Below are positions 51,232 through 60,796 of a DNA stretch of 64,000 nt, piece by piece. The DNA lies in NCBI RefSeq assembly GCF_015689175.1, contig NZ_CP065047.1, positions 3,844,001 through 3,908,000 on the forward strand. Direction: 5' to 3'. How positions within the stretch are numbered: the stretch's first letter is position 1; the number at the start of each line of letters is the position of its first letter. Source of the stretch: Mycobacterium kubicae (GTDB lineage Bacteria > Actinomycetota > Actinomycetes > Mycobacteriales > Mycobacteriaceae). The notes below the pieces were generated by a model. That model had not been told where the DNA came from. It worked only from the letters and a program-made list of their open reading frames with translations, and did no database searches. The position numbers and the translations under genes were made by a program.

Positions 51232-51867
51232 TCAGACGGTCTGGGCGGACAGCTTCCGGTACTCGAGGACGGTGTCGATGATCCCGTAGTCCTTGGCCTC
51301 TTCGGCGGTCAGGATCTTGTCGCGGTCGGTGTCCTTGCGGATGACCGAGGGCTCCTTGTTGGTGTGGCGAGCCAGGGTGGTCTCCATCAGCGTGCGCATC
51401 CGCTCGATTTCGGCGGCCTGGATCTCCAGGTCGGAGAACTGGCCCTGGATGACCCCGGACAGCGACGGCTGGTGGATGAGCACCCGCGCGTTGGGCAGCG
51501 CCATGCGCTTGCCGGGGGTGCCGGCGGCCAGCAGCACCGCGGCCGCCGAGGCAGCCTGGCCCAGGCACACCGTCTGAATGTCGGCGCGCACGTATTGCAT
51601 GGTGTCGTAGATGGCCATCAGCGAGGTGAAGCCGCCGCCCGGTGAGTTGATGTACATGGTGATGTCGCGGTCGGGATCCAGCGACTCCAGCACCAGCAGC
51701 TGCGCCATGATGTCGTTCGCCGACGCGTCGTCGACCTGGACACCGAGGAAGATGATGCGTTCCTCGAACAGCTTGTTGTACGGGTTGGACTCTTTGACGC
51801 CGAAGCTGGAGTGCTCGATGAACGACGGCAGGATGTAGCGCGCCTGAGGCTGCATTTCGGGGTTCAC
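51232..51867 (-). CDS. clpP2: ATP-dependent Clp protease proteolytic subunit ClpP2
   Basis: The 211-residue serine peptidase has the nucleophile in [14 protein letters not shown], catalytic His in [10 protein letters not shown] and Asp in [10 protein letters not shown]. It forms a mixed tetradecamer with ClpP1, essential in mycobacteria, and works with ClpX or ClpC1. GTG 51867 overlaps the clpP1 stop (GTGA). It is the equivalent of Rv2460c. Confidence 0.95.
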   Translation of the reverse strand: MNPEMQPQARYILPSFIEHSSFGVKESNPYNKLFEERIIFLGVQVDDASANDIMAQLLVLESLDPDRDITMYINSPGGGFTSLMAIYDTMQYVRADIQTVCLGQAASAAAVLLAAGTPGKRMALPNARVLIHQPSLSGVIQGQFSDLEIQAAEIERMRTLMETTLARHTNKEPSVIRKDTDRDKILTAEEAKDYGIIDTVLEYRKLSAQTV

Positions 51868-52463
51868 TGGGCTTCTCCATTGCTGATGTGTGCGGCGCGG
51901 GTGATGATGTGGTCGACGAAGCCGTATTCCAGGGCTTCCTGGGAGGTGAACCACCGGTCGCGGTCGGAATCGGCCTCGATGCGTTCGATCGGCTGGCCGG
52001 TGAATTCGGCGTTGAGCCGGAACATTTCCTTCTTGATGACGGCGAACTGCTCGGCCTGGATGGCGATGTCGGCCGCGCTGCCGGTCACGCCGCCCAGCGG
52101 CTGGTGCATCAGGATGCGGGCGTGCGGCAAGGCGTAGCGCTTGCCCTTGGTACCGGCTGCCAACAGGAACTCACCCATCGACGCGGCCATGCCCATTGCG
52201 TAGGTGGCGACGTCGCAGGGCGCCAGCACCATGGTGTCGTAGATCGCCATCCCGGCGCTGATCGAGCCGCCCGGTGAGTTGATGTACAGCGAGATGTCCT
52301 TGTCCGCGTCTTCTGCCGCGAGCAACAGGATCTGTGCGCACAGCCGATTGGCGACCTCGTCGTTCACCTCGGAACCCAGGAAGATGATGCGCTCGGCCAG
52401 CAAGCGCTCATAGACCGAGTCCGTGAGGTTGAGGCCCAACGAGTTCGAACGCATGTCAGTCAC
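51864..52463 (-). CDS. clpP1: ATP-dependent Clp protease proteolytic subunit ClpP1
   Basis: The 199-residue peptidase has [15 protein letters not shown] with the Ser, ILMHQPLGG with the His and EADSDRDRW with the Asp. GTG 52463 ([12 protein letters not shown]) corresponds to the known mycobacterial start region; ATG 52454 is the alternative. It is translationally coupled to clpP2. A ClgR-like site lies about 95 bp upstream. It is the equivalent of Rv2461c. Confidence 0.94.
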   Translation of the reverse strand: MTDMRSNSLGLNLTDSVYERLLAERIIFLGSEVNDEVANRLCAQILLLAAEDADKDISLYINSPGGSISAGMAIYDTMVLAPCDVATYAMGMAASMGEFLLAAGTKGKRYALPHARILMHQPLGGVTGSAADIAIQAEQFAVIKKEMFRLNAEFTGQPIERIEADSDRDRWFTSQEALEYGFVDHIITRAAHISNGEAQ

Positions 52464-52555
52464 GACTGGGTTACCTGCTTTCTCGAGTTCTTCTATGCCC
52501 GACCCTAACCAACCGAGCCCGGCGTTTCCCGCTCCCGCACCCCGGAAAAGGGCGC

Positions 52556-52569
52556 GTTCGCTCACAGCG
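52556..52569. promoter_or_regulatory. ClgR-type binding site upstream of clpP1
   Basis: GTTCGC, 5 bp, then GCG matches the ClgR motif reported in actinomycetes. It sits in the tig-clpP1 gap, about 95 bp before the clpP1 start. ClgR activates clpP1P2 in M. tuberculosis, so the position is meaningful. Confidence 0.6.
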
Positions 52570-54051
52570 TCACGACTTGGCGTCGTCGGCCTCTTCCGCC
52601 TGGGGTTCGGCCGCCTCGTCCGCCGCGTCCAATTCGTCGTCGGCGTCGTCCGAATCCTCGTCGACCTCGTCGACCTCGTCGACCTCGTCGGCGTCATCGA
52701 GCGAGTCGGCGAGCTCGTCGGACTCGGCCGAACGGTCGCCGAAGAACTCGCTGACGTCGATCGGGTTGCCATCGGTGTCGGTGACGGTGGCCTTGCGCAC
52801 CACCGCAGCCACGGCCAGCCCACGACGCACGTCGGCGAACATCGCGGCGAGCTGGTTGTTCTCCTGCAGATAGGCGAACAGCTGCTGCGGCTCGATGCCG
52901 TACTGCCGGGAGGTCAGCACCAGCCGCTCGGTCAGGTCTTCTTGGCTCACCTCGAGGTCGAGCTCGTCGGCGATGGCATCCAGCAGCAGCTGACGTTTGA
53001 CATTGTTCTCCGCGGCGCTGCGCGCCTCGGCGTCGAACTCCGCACGAGAGGAGCCCTGCTGAGCCAACACTTCGGCGAACTTGGCTTCGTCGTGGTCGAG
53101 CCCACGCATCGCGGTGTGCAGCGTCTCGTCGATCTGGGACCGGACGATGGCTTCGGGCAACGGCACATCGACCCGCTCGACGAGGGCGTCGAGGGTGGCG
53201 TTGCGGATCTGCTCGGCCTGCTGGGTGCGCTTGGCGTTGCGCACCTGGTCGCGCAGGTTTTCCCGCAGCTCCTCGATGGTGTCGAATTCACTGGCCAGCT
53301 GGGCGAACTCGTCGTCGGGCTCGGGAAGCTCCCGCTCCTTGATGGACCTGACGGTGACGGTGACCTCGGCCTCGCGACCGGCATGCTCGCCGGTTGCCAG
53401 CTTGGCGGTGAACACCTTGGACTCGTCGACGGACAGTCCCACCACCGCGTCGTCCAGGCCTGCGATGAGCCGGCCGGAGCCGACCTCGTGGGACAGCCCC
53501 TCGGCCGAAGCCGCCGGCACGTCCTCACCGTCGACCGTCGCCGACAGGTCGATGGAGATGAAGTCACCGGTCTGCACCGGCCGGTCGACTCCGGTCAGGG
53601 TGCCAAACCGGGCCCGTAGGGACTGCAACTCGGCGTCGACGTCTTCGTCGGTCACCTCGATGGGATCGACCGAGACCGCCAGTCCGTCCAGATCGGGCAG
53701 CTCCAATTTCGGCCGCACGTCGACCTCGGCAAAGAACTCCAGATCCTGGCCGAGTTCCTTCTTTGTCACCTGGATGTTCGGCCGGCCGATCGGCTGCACG
53801 TCGGACTCCGTCACCGCCTGTCCGTACCGGCTGGGCAACGCTTCCTCGATGACCTGGTCCAGCAACGCTTCCCGGCCGAATCGCGCCTCGAGCAGCCGCG
53901 CCGGCGCCTTGCCGGGCCGGAAGCCGGGCAGCCGCACCTGCTTGGCCAGCTCCTTGTACGCGCGCTGGAAGTCGGGTTCGAGCTCGGTGAAGGGCACCTC
54001 CACGTTGATGCGCACCCGGGTCGGGCTCAACTGTTTGACGGTGCTCTTCAC
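52570..54051 (-). CDS. tig: Trigger factor
   Basis: The 493-residue ribosome-bound chaperone has an N-terminal ribosome-binding domain with [12 protein letters not shown], a PPIase (FKBP-like) domain (about 160-245) and a C-terminal helical chaperone domain. An acidic tail ([12 protein letters not shown]) extends it. GTG 54051 has GAGGAG upstream. It lies 56 bp downstream of tRNA-Pro and upstream of clpP1P2. It is the equivalent of Rv2462c. Confidence 0.95.
   Translation of the reverse strand: MKSTVKQLSPTRVRINVEVPFTELEPDFQRAYKELAKQVRLPGFRPGKAPARLLEARFGREALLDQVIEEALPSRYGQAVTESDVQPIGRPNIQVTKKELGQDLEFFAEVDVRPKLELPDLDGLAVSVDPIEVTDEDVDAELQSLRARFGTLTGVDRPVQTGDFISIDLSATVDGEDVPAASAEGLSHEVGSGRLIAGLDDAVVGLSVDESKVFTAKLATGEHAGREAEVTVTVRSIKERELPEPDDEFAQLASEFDTIEELRENLRDQVRNAKRTQQAEQIRNATLDALVERVDVPLPEAIVRSQIDETLHTAMRGLDHDEAKFAEVLAQQGSSRAEFDAEARSAAENNVKRQLLLDAIADELDLEVSQEDLTERLVLTSRQYGIEPQQLFAYLQENNQLAAMFADVRRGLAVAAVVRKATVTDTDGNPIDVSEFFGDRSAESDELADSLDDADEVDEVDEVDEDSDDADDELDAADEAAEPQAEEADDAKS
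52657..52691 (-). repeat. 9-bp tandem repeat in tig
   Basis: A CCTCGTCGA unit is repeated almost four times and encodes the Asp-Glu-Val run near the trigger factor C-terminus. It could vary in copy number without frame loss. Confidence 0.7.
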
Positions 54052-54107
54052 GGGTGTGCTCCTCGATGTGATCGTTGCGGTGTCCGGCGCTGATTTGGTC
54101 GGGCTGG

Positions 54108-54181
54108 TCGGGGTGACAGGATTTGAACCTGCGGCCTTCCGCTCCCAAAGCGGATGCGCTACCAAGCTGCGCTACACCCCG
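54108..54181 (-). tRNA. tRNA-Pro (anticodon TGG)
   Basis: The 74-nt cloverleaf has acceptor stem CGGGGTG/CACCCCG, D-arm with AGCGCAGCTTGGTAGCGC, anticodon loop around TTTGGGA and T-arm GGTTCAAATCC. CCA is not encoded. It sits between tig and tRNA-Gly. Confidence 0.97.
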
Positions 54182-54313
54182 CGCTGACCTCGCGATCCTA
54201 CGGCCCGGTGCCGCCAGCGTCGCACCGACCTAGGACCTCACGGAGCGGTCACGGGGTTGCGTCGATTAGATTTGATCTGCGCCACCACGTACAGTCTCGC
54301 TCGACGAACACAG

Positions 54314-54384
54314 GCGGGCGTAGCTCAATGGTAGAGCCCTAGTCTTCCAAACTAGCTACGCGGGTTCGATTCCCGTCGCCCGCT
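54314..54384 (+). tRNA. tRNA-Gly (anticodon TCC)
   Basis: The 71-nt cloverleaf has acceptor stem GCGGGCG/CGCCCGC, an AGCTCAATGGTAGAGC D-arm, anticodon loop CTTCCAA and T-arm GGTTCGATTCC. CCA is not encoded. It lies 32 bp upstream of lipP. Confidence 0.97.
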
Positions 54385-54416
54385 CGAGCTCACGATTGCT
54401 CCCCAGGAAAGGCGCC

Positions 54417-55604
54417 ATGAGCGACGTCGAAATACACGGCTCATGCGCTTCGCGCTTCGCCAGAGTCCGCGACGCGTTCGAGCGCAATTTTGCGCTGCGC
54501 AACGAGGTCGGCGCGGCTGTCGCGGTATGGGTCGACGGCGATCTCGTCGTCAATCTGTGGGGTGGATCCGCTGACGCGGCCGGCACCCGGTCATGGCGGG
54601 AAAACACGCTGACCACCGTCCTCTCCGGCACCAAGGGCCTGACCGCCACCTGCGTGCATCAGTTGGTCGACCGCGGTGAGCTAGATCTGAATGCCCCGGT
54701 GTCGCGGTATTGGCCCGAATTCGGCCAGGCCGGCAAGCAGGACATCACCATCGGCATGGTGATGAGCCACCGCTCGGGTGTCATCGGGCCGAACAAGCGG
54801 ATGACCTGGCAGCAGGTCGCCGACTGGGACTACGTCTGCGACCAACTGGCGATCGCCGAACCGTGGTGGAAGCCGGGTACCGCCCAGGGCTACCACATGA
54901 CCACCTTCGGCTTCATCCTCGGCGAGGTGTTCCGCCGCGTCACCGGCCGCACCGTCGGCCAGTATCTGCGCACCGAGATCGCCGAACCGATCGGCGCCGA
55001 CGTCCACATCGGGCTGTCCCGGTCCGAACAACGCCGCTGTGCGGAGCGGGTGAACAAGCCGCATGCCCGTGACCTGCTGGCCGAGGTCCAAGCTCCCGGC
55101 TACCCCACCCGCATCGACGAACACCCCAAGGCGGCGCTGTCCATTTCGATGGGATTCGCCCCCGACGACGAACTCGGCTCACACGACCTGCAGTTGTGGC
55201 GGGAGCTGGAGTTCCCCGGGACCAACGGGCAGGTGTCGGCGCTGGGTCTGGCGACGTTCTACAACGCCTTGGCTCAGGAGAAGTTGCTCAGCCCCGAGCA
55301 CATGGACCTGGTCCGCGTCTCGCAGGGCGGCTTCGACACCGACCTGGTGCTCGGGCCGCGAGTTGCCGACCACGGTTGGGGGCTGGGCTACATGCTCAAC
55401 CAGCGCGGCACCAACGGCCCCAACCGGCGCATCTTCGGCCACGGCGGGCTCGGCGGCTCGTTCGGGTTCGTCGACCTCGAGCACCGGATCGGCTACGGCT
55501 ACGTGATGAACCGATTCGACGCCAGCAAGGCCAACGCCGACCCGCGCAGTGTCGCGCTCAGCAACGAGGTCTACGCGGCCCTCGGCGTCGACGTTTCACG
55601 CTGA
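54417..55604 (+). CDS. lipP: Beta-lactamase-fold esterase LipP
   Basis: The 395-residue class C beta-lactamase-like protein has the SxxK motif in LSGTKGLTA with the nucleophile Ser, and a late FGHGGLGGSFGFVD block. Relatives are esterases/lipases rather than beta-lactamases. ATG 54417 has AGGAAAGG upstream. No signal peptide is visible, so it is probably cytosolic or cell-associated. It is the equivalent of Rv2463. Confidence 0.87.
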   Translation: MSDVEIHGSCASRFARVRDAFERNFALRNEVGAAVAVWVDGDLVVNLWGGSADAAGTRSWRENTLTTVLSGTKGLTATCVHQLVDRGELDLNAPVSRYWPEFGQAGKQDITIGMVMSHRSGVIGPNKRMTWQQVADWDYVCDQLAIAEPWWKPGTAQGYHMTTFGFILGEVFRRVTGRTVGQYLRTEIAEPIGADVHIGLSRSEQRRCAERVNKPHARDLLAEVQAPGYPTRIDEHPKAALSISMGFAPDDELGSHDLQLWRELEFPGTNGQVSALGLATFYNALAQEKLLSPEHMDLVRVSQGGFDTDLVLGPRVADHGWGLGYMLNQRGTNGPNRRIFGHGGLGGSFGFVDLEHRIGYGYVMNRFDASKANADPRSVALSNEVYAALGVDVSR

Positions 55605-55606
55605 CG

Positions 55607-55639
55607 CTCTCGCCCCGCCGACCCGCGGCAGGGCGAGAG
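55607..55639 (+). terminator. Hairpin after lipP
   Basis: CTCTCGCCC and GGGCGAGAG form a 9-bp stem around a 15-nt loop, immediately after the lipP stop. It also serves the convergent gene at 55656-55985. A short TCGTT follows. Confidence 0.65.
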
Positions 55640-55655
55640 TCGTTCCCCCTATGGA

Positions 55656-55985
55656 TCAGCGGTGGTCGTCATGCCAGCCGGGGCCACCCGGTCCCCCGGG
55701 GCCGCCAGGTCCGCCGGGCCCGCCCGGCCCCCATCCCGGTCCGCCCGGTCCGCCTGGGCCGCGGCCGAATTCGGGATGCGGGTTGGGTCCTCCGCCGCGC
55801 CAGTTGTCGTGGCACCCGTTCCAGTCCCAGTTGTCGCCCCAGCCCGGGTCCCAGAAGTCACCGGGGCACCACTGCGGGAAAGGTCCCGGCTGGGCCTGCG
55901 CCTCAGTCGCGACCCCCAGGCCTGCCAGTCCCAGTCCGACGATCATGGCGAAAGTCGATGCAGCCAAACGCGATGAAATTTTCAT
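55656..55985 (-). CDS. Small exported Gly/Pro-rich protein
   Basis: The 109-residue protein has a clear signal peptide (residues 1-32, ending in EAQAQ), then a Trp-rich segment WCPGDFWDPGWGDNWDWNGC with two Cys. A collagen-like run of GPGGPGG triplets follows, with a short HDDHR tail. Similar small W/C-rich secreted proteins occur in mycobacteria with no assigned function. I do not recall an annotated equivalent between lipP and nei1 in H37Rv. Confidence 0.78.
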   Translation of the reverse strand: MKISSRLAASTFAMIVGLGLAGLGVATEAQAQPGPFPQWCPGDFWDPGWGDNWDWNGCHDNWRGGGPNPHPEFGRGPGGPGGPGWGPGGPGGPGGPGGPGGPGWHDDHR

Positions 55986-56088
55986 AGGTCTTAGATGTAC
56001 CGGGCGAGCCTGAGCTCAAACTGAAGACGGAGCAAGTGTTCCTGCCAATGTGCTGTCAGAACGCTGGGACCGCCGGAGAAAACGGGTG

Positions 56089-56889
56089 TCAACGTTGGCA
56101 GACCGGGCACCAGAACACGTTGCGGCCGTCCAGCACGTTGGTGCGGATGGTTTCGCCGCAGATCCGGCACGCCTCCCCAGCCCGGCGGTATACGTAGGTG
56201 CGGGGCCGTCCCGGCGCGTACGACGGAGCGCCGTGGTCGTGTTCGGGAGCGACGACGATGATCTTGCCGCGACGCAAGCCGACTTTCATCAGCGCCACCA
56301 GATCGGTCCATGCGGCGTCGAACTCCGCTTCGGAGATGTGTTGACCGGCGCGGTACGGGTCGATGCGGTGGCGGAACAGCAACTCGTTGCGGTAGACGTT
56401 GCCGACGCCGGCGATGACCGTCTGGTCCATCAGGAGGGCACCAATGGGTCTGCGCGACTTCCTGATTCGCGTCCAAGGCCAGGCCGGGTCGGCATCGGCG
56501 CGCAGCGGATCAGGGCCCAGCCGGGCCAGCACGGCGTCGACCTGGCTTTCGTCGAGCACTTCACACACCGTCGGGCCGCGCAAGTCGGTGCCGTATCCGG
56601 CGCCGACCATGCGCATCCGGACCTGTCCGACCGGTTCTGGAAGGGGTTGGCCCGCAACGTGTTCCCATTCGGTGAAGGCGCCGTAGAGCCCCAGATGCAC
56701 ATGCACGATCGGACCGCCGGCGTAGTGATGGAACAGATGCTTGCCCCAGGCGCTGGTGCGTTTCAGGACGCTGCCGTTGACCACGTCGGCGTCAAACCTG
56801 CCCTGCGGACTGGACACGGCGACAGGTTTGCCGGCGTACCGGCGCTGGTGCAGCCTGGCCAGCCGATGCAGCGTATGCCCTTCGGGCAC
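56089..56889 (-). CDS. nei1: Formamidopyrimidine/endonuclease VIII-type DNA glycosylase
   Basis: The 266-residue protein begins MPEGHTLHRLA, with the catalytic Pro2 and Glu3. It has the helix-two-turn-helix region (GVGNVYRNELLFRH) and a C-terminal zinc finger (CRICGETIRTNVLDGRNVFWCPVCQ). It removes oxidised bases by an AP-lyase mechanism. It ends 22 bp downstream of rpiB. It is the equivalent of Rv2464c. Confidence 0.9.
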   Translation of the reverse strand: MPEGHTLHRLARLHQRRYAGKPVAVSSPQGRFDADVVNGSVLKRTSAWGKHLFHHYAGGPIVHVHLGLYGAFTEWEHVAGQPLPEPVGQVRMRMVGAGYGTDLRGPTVCEVLDESQVDAVLARLGPDPLRADADPAWPWTRIRKSRRPIGALLMDQTVIAGVGNVYRNELLFRHRIDPYRAGQHISEAEFDAAWTDLVALMKVGLRRGKIIVVAPEHDHGAPSYAPGRPRTYVYRRAGEACRICGETIRTNVLDGRNVFWCPVCQR

Positions 56890-56910
56890 GGAGGGTTCTC
56901 GTTTCTGGGC

Positions 56911-57399
56911 TCAGCCGGGGACGCCGGGCACCGGCGGTGCTTGGTGGGTGCGTTCGTATTCGGCGAGAATGTCGATACGCCGTTGGTGGCGTTCGACATT
57001 CGACCACGGGGTGGTCAAGAAGGCGTCGACGATGGCCAGCGCCTCTTCAAGGGTGTGCATGCGTCCGCCGATCCCGATCAGCTGAGCGTTATTGTGCTGG
57101 CGCGCCAGCGAGGCGGTCTCCACACTCCACGCCAGGGCGCACCGCGCGCCAGGCACTTTGTTGGCGGCGATCTGCTCGCCATTGCCCGAGCCGCCCAGCA
57201 CGATGCCCAGGCTGTCGGGATCGGCCACCGTGCGCGTCGCGGCGGCGATGCAGAACGCCGGGTAGTCATCCTCGGCGTCGTAGCCGAACGCGCCGCAATC
57301 GATCGGCTCGTGGCCGCCTTGCTCTAGGTGCGCGATGATCTGCTGCTTGAGTTCGAAACCGGCATGGTCAGACCCCAGATAGACGCGCATGCCCGACAT
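56911..57399 (-). CDS. rpiB: Ribose-5-phosphate isomerase B
   Basis: The 162-residue protein has YLGSDHAGFELKQ, DCGAFGYDAEDDYP and GGSGNGEQIAANKVPGARCALAW. In mycobacterial RpiB the loop lacks the Cys used in E. coli and uses Glu (here GNGEQ) as base. It interconverts ribose- and ribulose-5-phosphate. It is the equivalent of Rv2465c. Confidence 0.95.
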   Translation of the reverse strand: MSGMRVYLGSDHAGFELKQQIIAHLEQGGHEPIDCGAFGYDAEDDYPAFCIAAATRTVADPDSLGIVLGGSGNGEQIAANKVPGARCALAWSVETASLARQHNNAQLIGIGGRMHTLEEALAIVDAFLTTPWSNVERHQRRIDILAEYERTHQAPPVPGVPG

Positions 57400-57441
57400 T
57401 CTGCACGATGCCGGCCGCGACGCCCGCGGGCGCCGGTGCGG

Positions 57442-58053
57442 CTAGTCGAATTGCGGGCCCTCGGTGCGGGTTCGCTTGAGTTCGAAGAAGTGCGGATAGG
57501 ACGCGAACGTCACCGAAGCGTCCCACAGCTTGCCCGCCTCTTCACCGCGCGGGATGCGGGAGAGGACCGGCCCGAAGAACGCCACACCGTTGATGTGGAT
57601 GGTCGGGGTTCCGACGTCGTCGCCGACCGCGTCCATCCCGGCGTGGTGGCTTTCCCGCAGGGCCGCGTCGTAGGCGTCGCTGGTGGCGGCCTCGGCCAAT
57701 TCGGCCGGCAGGCCCGCGTCGGCGAGGGATCCCTTGATGACGTCCTCGAGGTCCTTGTTGCCCTGGTTGTGGATCCGGGTGCCCATCGCGGTGTAGAGCG
57801 GGTCGAGCACTTTGGCGCCGTGCTGTTGTTCGGCGGCGATTGCGACCCGCACCGGACCCCAGGCCTTGGCCAGGTTCTCGCGGTACTGCTCCGGCAGGTC
57901 TTCTCGGTGTTCGTTGAGCACCGCAAGGCTCATCACGTGGAATTGCACTTCGATGTCGCGCACCTTCTCGACCTCGAGAATCCAGCGCGAGGTGATCCAG
58001 CACCACGGGCACAGCGGGTCGAACCAGAAACCGGCGACAGCTTTCTCGGGCAT
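57442..58053 (-). CDS. DsbA-fold mycothiol-linked reductase (Rv2466c type)
   Basis: The 203-residue protein has the CPWC active site in [16 protein letters not shown] and the cis-Pro loop [16 protein letters not shown]. Rv2466c, its equivalent, is a mycothiol-dependent nitroreductase/mycoredoxin-like protein of the SigH oxidative stress regulon. A SigH-type promoter is visible upstream here. It is cytosolic (no signal peptide). Confidence 0.88.
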   Translation of the reverse strand: MPEKAVAGFWFDPLCPWCWITSRWILEVEKVRDIEVQFHVMSLAVLNEHREDLPEQYRENLAKAWGPVRVAIAAEQQHGAKVLDPLYTAMGTRIHNQGNKDLEDVIKGSLADAGLPAELAEAATSDAYDAALRESHHAGMDAVGDDVGTPTIHINGVAFFGPVLSRIPRGEEAGKLWDASVTFASYPHFFELKRTRTEGPQFD

Positions 58054-58095
58054 AGTGCGGTCCTCTCTAGCGAGTCAGGGATAGCCGCTCAACAC

Positions 58096-58121
58096 AACCG
58101 TAGCCGCGCGGTAACTGTTCC
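58096..58121 (-). promoter_or_regulatory. SigH/SigE-type promoter
   Basis: On the minus strand GGAACA (58121-58116) is followed after 17 bp by GTT (58098-58096), within GGGAACA and CGTT contexts that match the mycobacterial SigH consensus. It lies about 45 bp before the DsbA-fold gene start. Confidence 0.7.
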
Positions 58122-58173
58122 CCGCCGAGACGCTGTCCTGCCCGGCGCCGTCAGTACGCCTATGTTGGAGCCC

Positions 58174-60756
58174 GTGGCTCTTCCCAATCTCACCCGGAAT
58201 CAGGCGGTCGAACGCGCCGGACTGATCACCGTGGACAGCTATCAGATCGACCTCGATGTGACCGACGGCAACGGAGCGCCGGGCGAACGCACTTTCCGGT
58301 CCACCACCACGGTGGTGTTCGACGCATTGCCCGGCGCCGACACCGTCATCGACATCGCGGCAGACCGGGTCCGCAGCGCCACACTGAACGGTCACGAGCT
58401 CGACGTGTCCGGCTACGACGAGTCCGTCGGGATCGCGCTGCGCGGATTGGCCGAGCACAACACCGTGTTGGTCGACGCCGATTGCCGCTATTCGAATACC
58501 GGTGAGGGCCTGCACCGCTTCGTCGACCCGGTGGATGACGAAACCTACCTGTACTCGCAATTCGAAACGGCCGACGCCAAGCGGATGTTCGCCTGCTTCG
58601 ACCAACCCGATCTCAAGGCCACCTTCGATGTGCGGGTCAAAGCGCCCACACACTGGAAGGTGGTGTCCAACGCCGCCGCCACTTCGGTCTCCGACGGCGT
58701 GCACACCTTCGCGACGACTCCGCGGATGAGCACCTACCTGGTGGCGTTGATCGCCGGCCCCTACGCGTTGTGGGAGGACGTCTACCGCGACGAACACGGC
58801 GAGATACCGCTGGGCATCTACTGCCGGGCCTCGCTGGCCGAGCACATGGACGCCGAGCGGCTGTTCACTCAGACGAAGCAGGGATTCGGCTTCTACCACA
58901 ACAACTTCGGCACGCCCTACGCATTCGGCAAGTACGACCAGCTGTTCGTGCCCGAATTCAACGCCGGGGCAATGGAAAACGCCGGCGCGGTGACCTTCCT
59001 CGAGGACTACGTGTTCCGCAGCAAGGTGACCCGGGCGTCCTATGAACGACGGGCCGAGACGGTGCTGCACGAGATGGCGCACATGTGGTTCGGCGACCTG
59101 GTCACCATGACCTGGTGGGACGACCTGTGGCTCAACGAATCCTTCGCCACTTTCGCGTCGGTGTTGTGCCAGGCCGAGGCCACTGAATTCACCGAAGCCT
59201 GGACCACTTTCGCCACCGTCGAGAAGTCGTGGGCATACCGCCAGGACCAGTTGCCGTCCACCCACCCGGTTGCCGCAGACATCCCCGACCTGCACGCGGT
59301 GGAGGTCAACTTCGACGGCATCACCTACGCCAAAGGCGCATCGGTGCTCAAGCAACTGGTTGCCTACGTGGGCCTGGAGCACTTCCTGGCCGGCCTGCGT
59401 GACTACTTCCAGGCGCACGCTTTCGCCAACGCCACCTTCGACGATCTGGTCGCCGCGCTGGAGAAAGCCTCGGGACGCGACCTGTCCGACTGGGGACAGC
59501 AGTGGCTGAAAACCACCGGGCTCAACACCTTGCGGGCCGACTTCGACGTCGACAGCTCCGGCAGGTTCACCAGGTTCACGATCATCCAGAGCGGCGCCGC
59601 GCCGGGCGCGGGAGAGACACGGGTACACCGCCTGGCGGTAGGCATCTACGACGACGACGGATCCGGCAAGCTGGTGCGCATCCATCGGGAGGAACTTGAC
59701 GTCGAGGGTGAGACGACGGAAGTGCCCGGGCTGGTTGGCCTTTCGCGCGGCAAGCTCGTCTTGGTCAACGACGACGACTTGACGTACTGCGCCCTGCGGT
59801 TGGACCCCGAGTCGCTGCAGACCGCGTTCGACCGGATCGCCGACATCACCGAGGCGCTGCCGCGGTCGCTGGTGTGGTCGGCAGCGTGGGAGATGACCCG
59901 CGAAGCAGAACTGCGCGCCCGCGACTTCGTGGCGCTGGTGTCCAGGGGTGTTCACGCTGAAACCGAGATCGCGGTGTTGCAGCGATTGCTGCTGCAGGCG
60001 CAGACGGCGCTGGGTTCCTACGCCGAGCCGGCCTGGGCGCGCGCGCACGGCTGGCCGGCGTTCGCCGACCGGCTGCTGGAGCTGGCGCGCAACGCCGAGC
60101 CCGGCTCGGATCACCAGTTGGCCTTCGTCAACTCGCTGTGCTCGTCGGTGCTGTCGGCCCAGCATGTGCAAACCCTCACCGCGCTACTCGACGGGGACCC
60201 CGCCGACGTCGGGTTGGCCGGCCTGGAAGTCGACACCGACCTGCGTTGGCGCGTCATCACGGCGCTGGCTACCGCGGGAGCCATCGATGCCGACGGGCCG
60301 CAGACCCCGCGCATCGATGCCGAAGCGCAGCGTGACCGCACGGCGGCCGGCAAGCGGCACAGCGCCCAGGCGGCGGCGGCGCGCCCGCAAATCGCGGTCA
60401 AGGAGGAGGCGTTCACCACGGTGGTGGAGGACGACACCCTGGCCAATGCGCTGAGCCGCGCGATGATCGCGGGCATCGCGGCGCCGGGGCAGGGTGAGCT
60501 GCTCAAGCCGTTCACCGCACGCTATTTCGAAGCGATCCCGGGCGTGTGGGCGCGGCGGTCCAGCGAGGTCGCGCAGTCGGTGGTGATCGGCCTTTATCCG
60601 CACTGGGACATCAGCGAGGAGGCCATCGCGGCCGCCGACCGGTTCCTCAGCGCGCCGGAGTCCGAAGTGCCCGCGGCGCTGCGCCGACTGGTGTTGGAGG
60701 GCCAGGCCGCGGTGAAGCGGTCGTTCAGGGCCCAACAGTTCGACCGCGCCGGGTAG
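58174..60756 (+). CDS. pepN: Aminopeptidase N
   Basis: The 860-residue M1 metallopeptidase has the exopeptidase motif GAMEN at about residue 265 and the zinc motif HEMAHMWFGD at about 299 with the downstream Glu in LWLNESFA. It trims N-terminal residues from peptides. GTG 58174 (VALPNLTRNQAVERA) matches the H37Rv protein start and length; ATG 58162 is an in-frame alternative, and frames further upstream overlap the divergent reductase gene. It is the equivalent of Rv2467. Confidence 0.95.
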   Translation: MALPNLTRNQAVERAGLITVDSYQIDLDVTDGNGAPGERTFRSTTTVVFDALPGADTVIDIAADRVRSATLNGHELDVSGYDESVGIALRGLAEHNTVLVDADCRYSNTGEGLHRFVDPVDDETYLYSQFETADAKRMFACFDQPDLKATFDVRVKAPTHWKVVSNAAATSVSDGVHTFATTPRMSTYLVALIAGPYALWEDVYRDEHGEIPLGIYCRASLAEHMDAERLFTQTKQGFGFYHNNFGTPYAFGKYDQLFVPEFNAGAMENAGAVTFLEDYVFRSKVTRASYERRAETVLHEMAHMWFGDLVTMTWWDDLWLNESFATFASVLCQAEATEFTEAWTTFATVEKSWAYRQDQLPSTHPVAADIPDLHAVEVNFDGITYAKGASVLKQLVAYVGLEHFLAGLRDYFQAHAFANATFDDLVAALEKASGRDLSDWGQQWLKTTGLNTLRADFDVDSSGRFTRFTIIQSGAAPGAGETRVHRLAVGIYDDDGSGKLVRIHREELDVEGETTEVPGLVGLSRGKLVLVNDDDLTYCALRLDPESLQTAFDRIADITEALPRSLVWSAAWEMTREAELRARDFVALVSRGVHAETEIAVLQRLLLQAQTALGSYAEPAWARAHGWPAFADRLLELARNAEPGSDHQLAFVNSLCSSVLSAQHVQTLTALLDGDPADVGLAGLEVDTDLRWRVITALATAGAIDADGPQTPRIDAEAQRDRTAAGKRHSAQAAAARPQIAVKEEAFTTVVEDDTLANALSRAMIAGIAAPGQGELLKPFTARYFEAIPGVWARRSSEVAQSVVIGLYPHWDISEEAIAAADRFLSAPESEVPAALRRLVLEGQAAVKRSFRAQQFDRAG

Positions 60757-60796
60757 CGCGCGGCGGGGCGAGCCCGCGACCAGAGCGAGCCTGCGA

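Noticed and set aside
51122..51880. Upstream extension of the transposase frame through clpP2
   Set aside because: It leaves the IS element and lies in a different frame of clpP2; the transposase starts at 51121.
57328..58173. Upstream extension of the pepN frame
   Set aside because: It crosses the divergent reductase gene and its promoter; the aminopeptidase N-terminus is recognisable at 58174.
58075..60171. Long minus-strand frame opposite pepN
   Set aside because: Antisense shadow in high-GC DNA without domain content.
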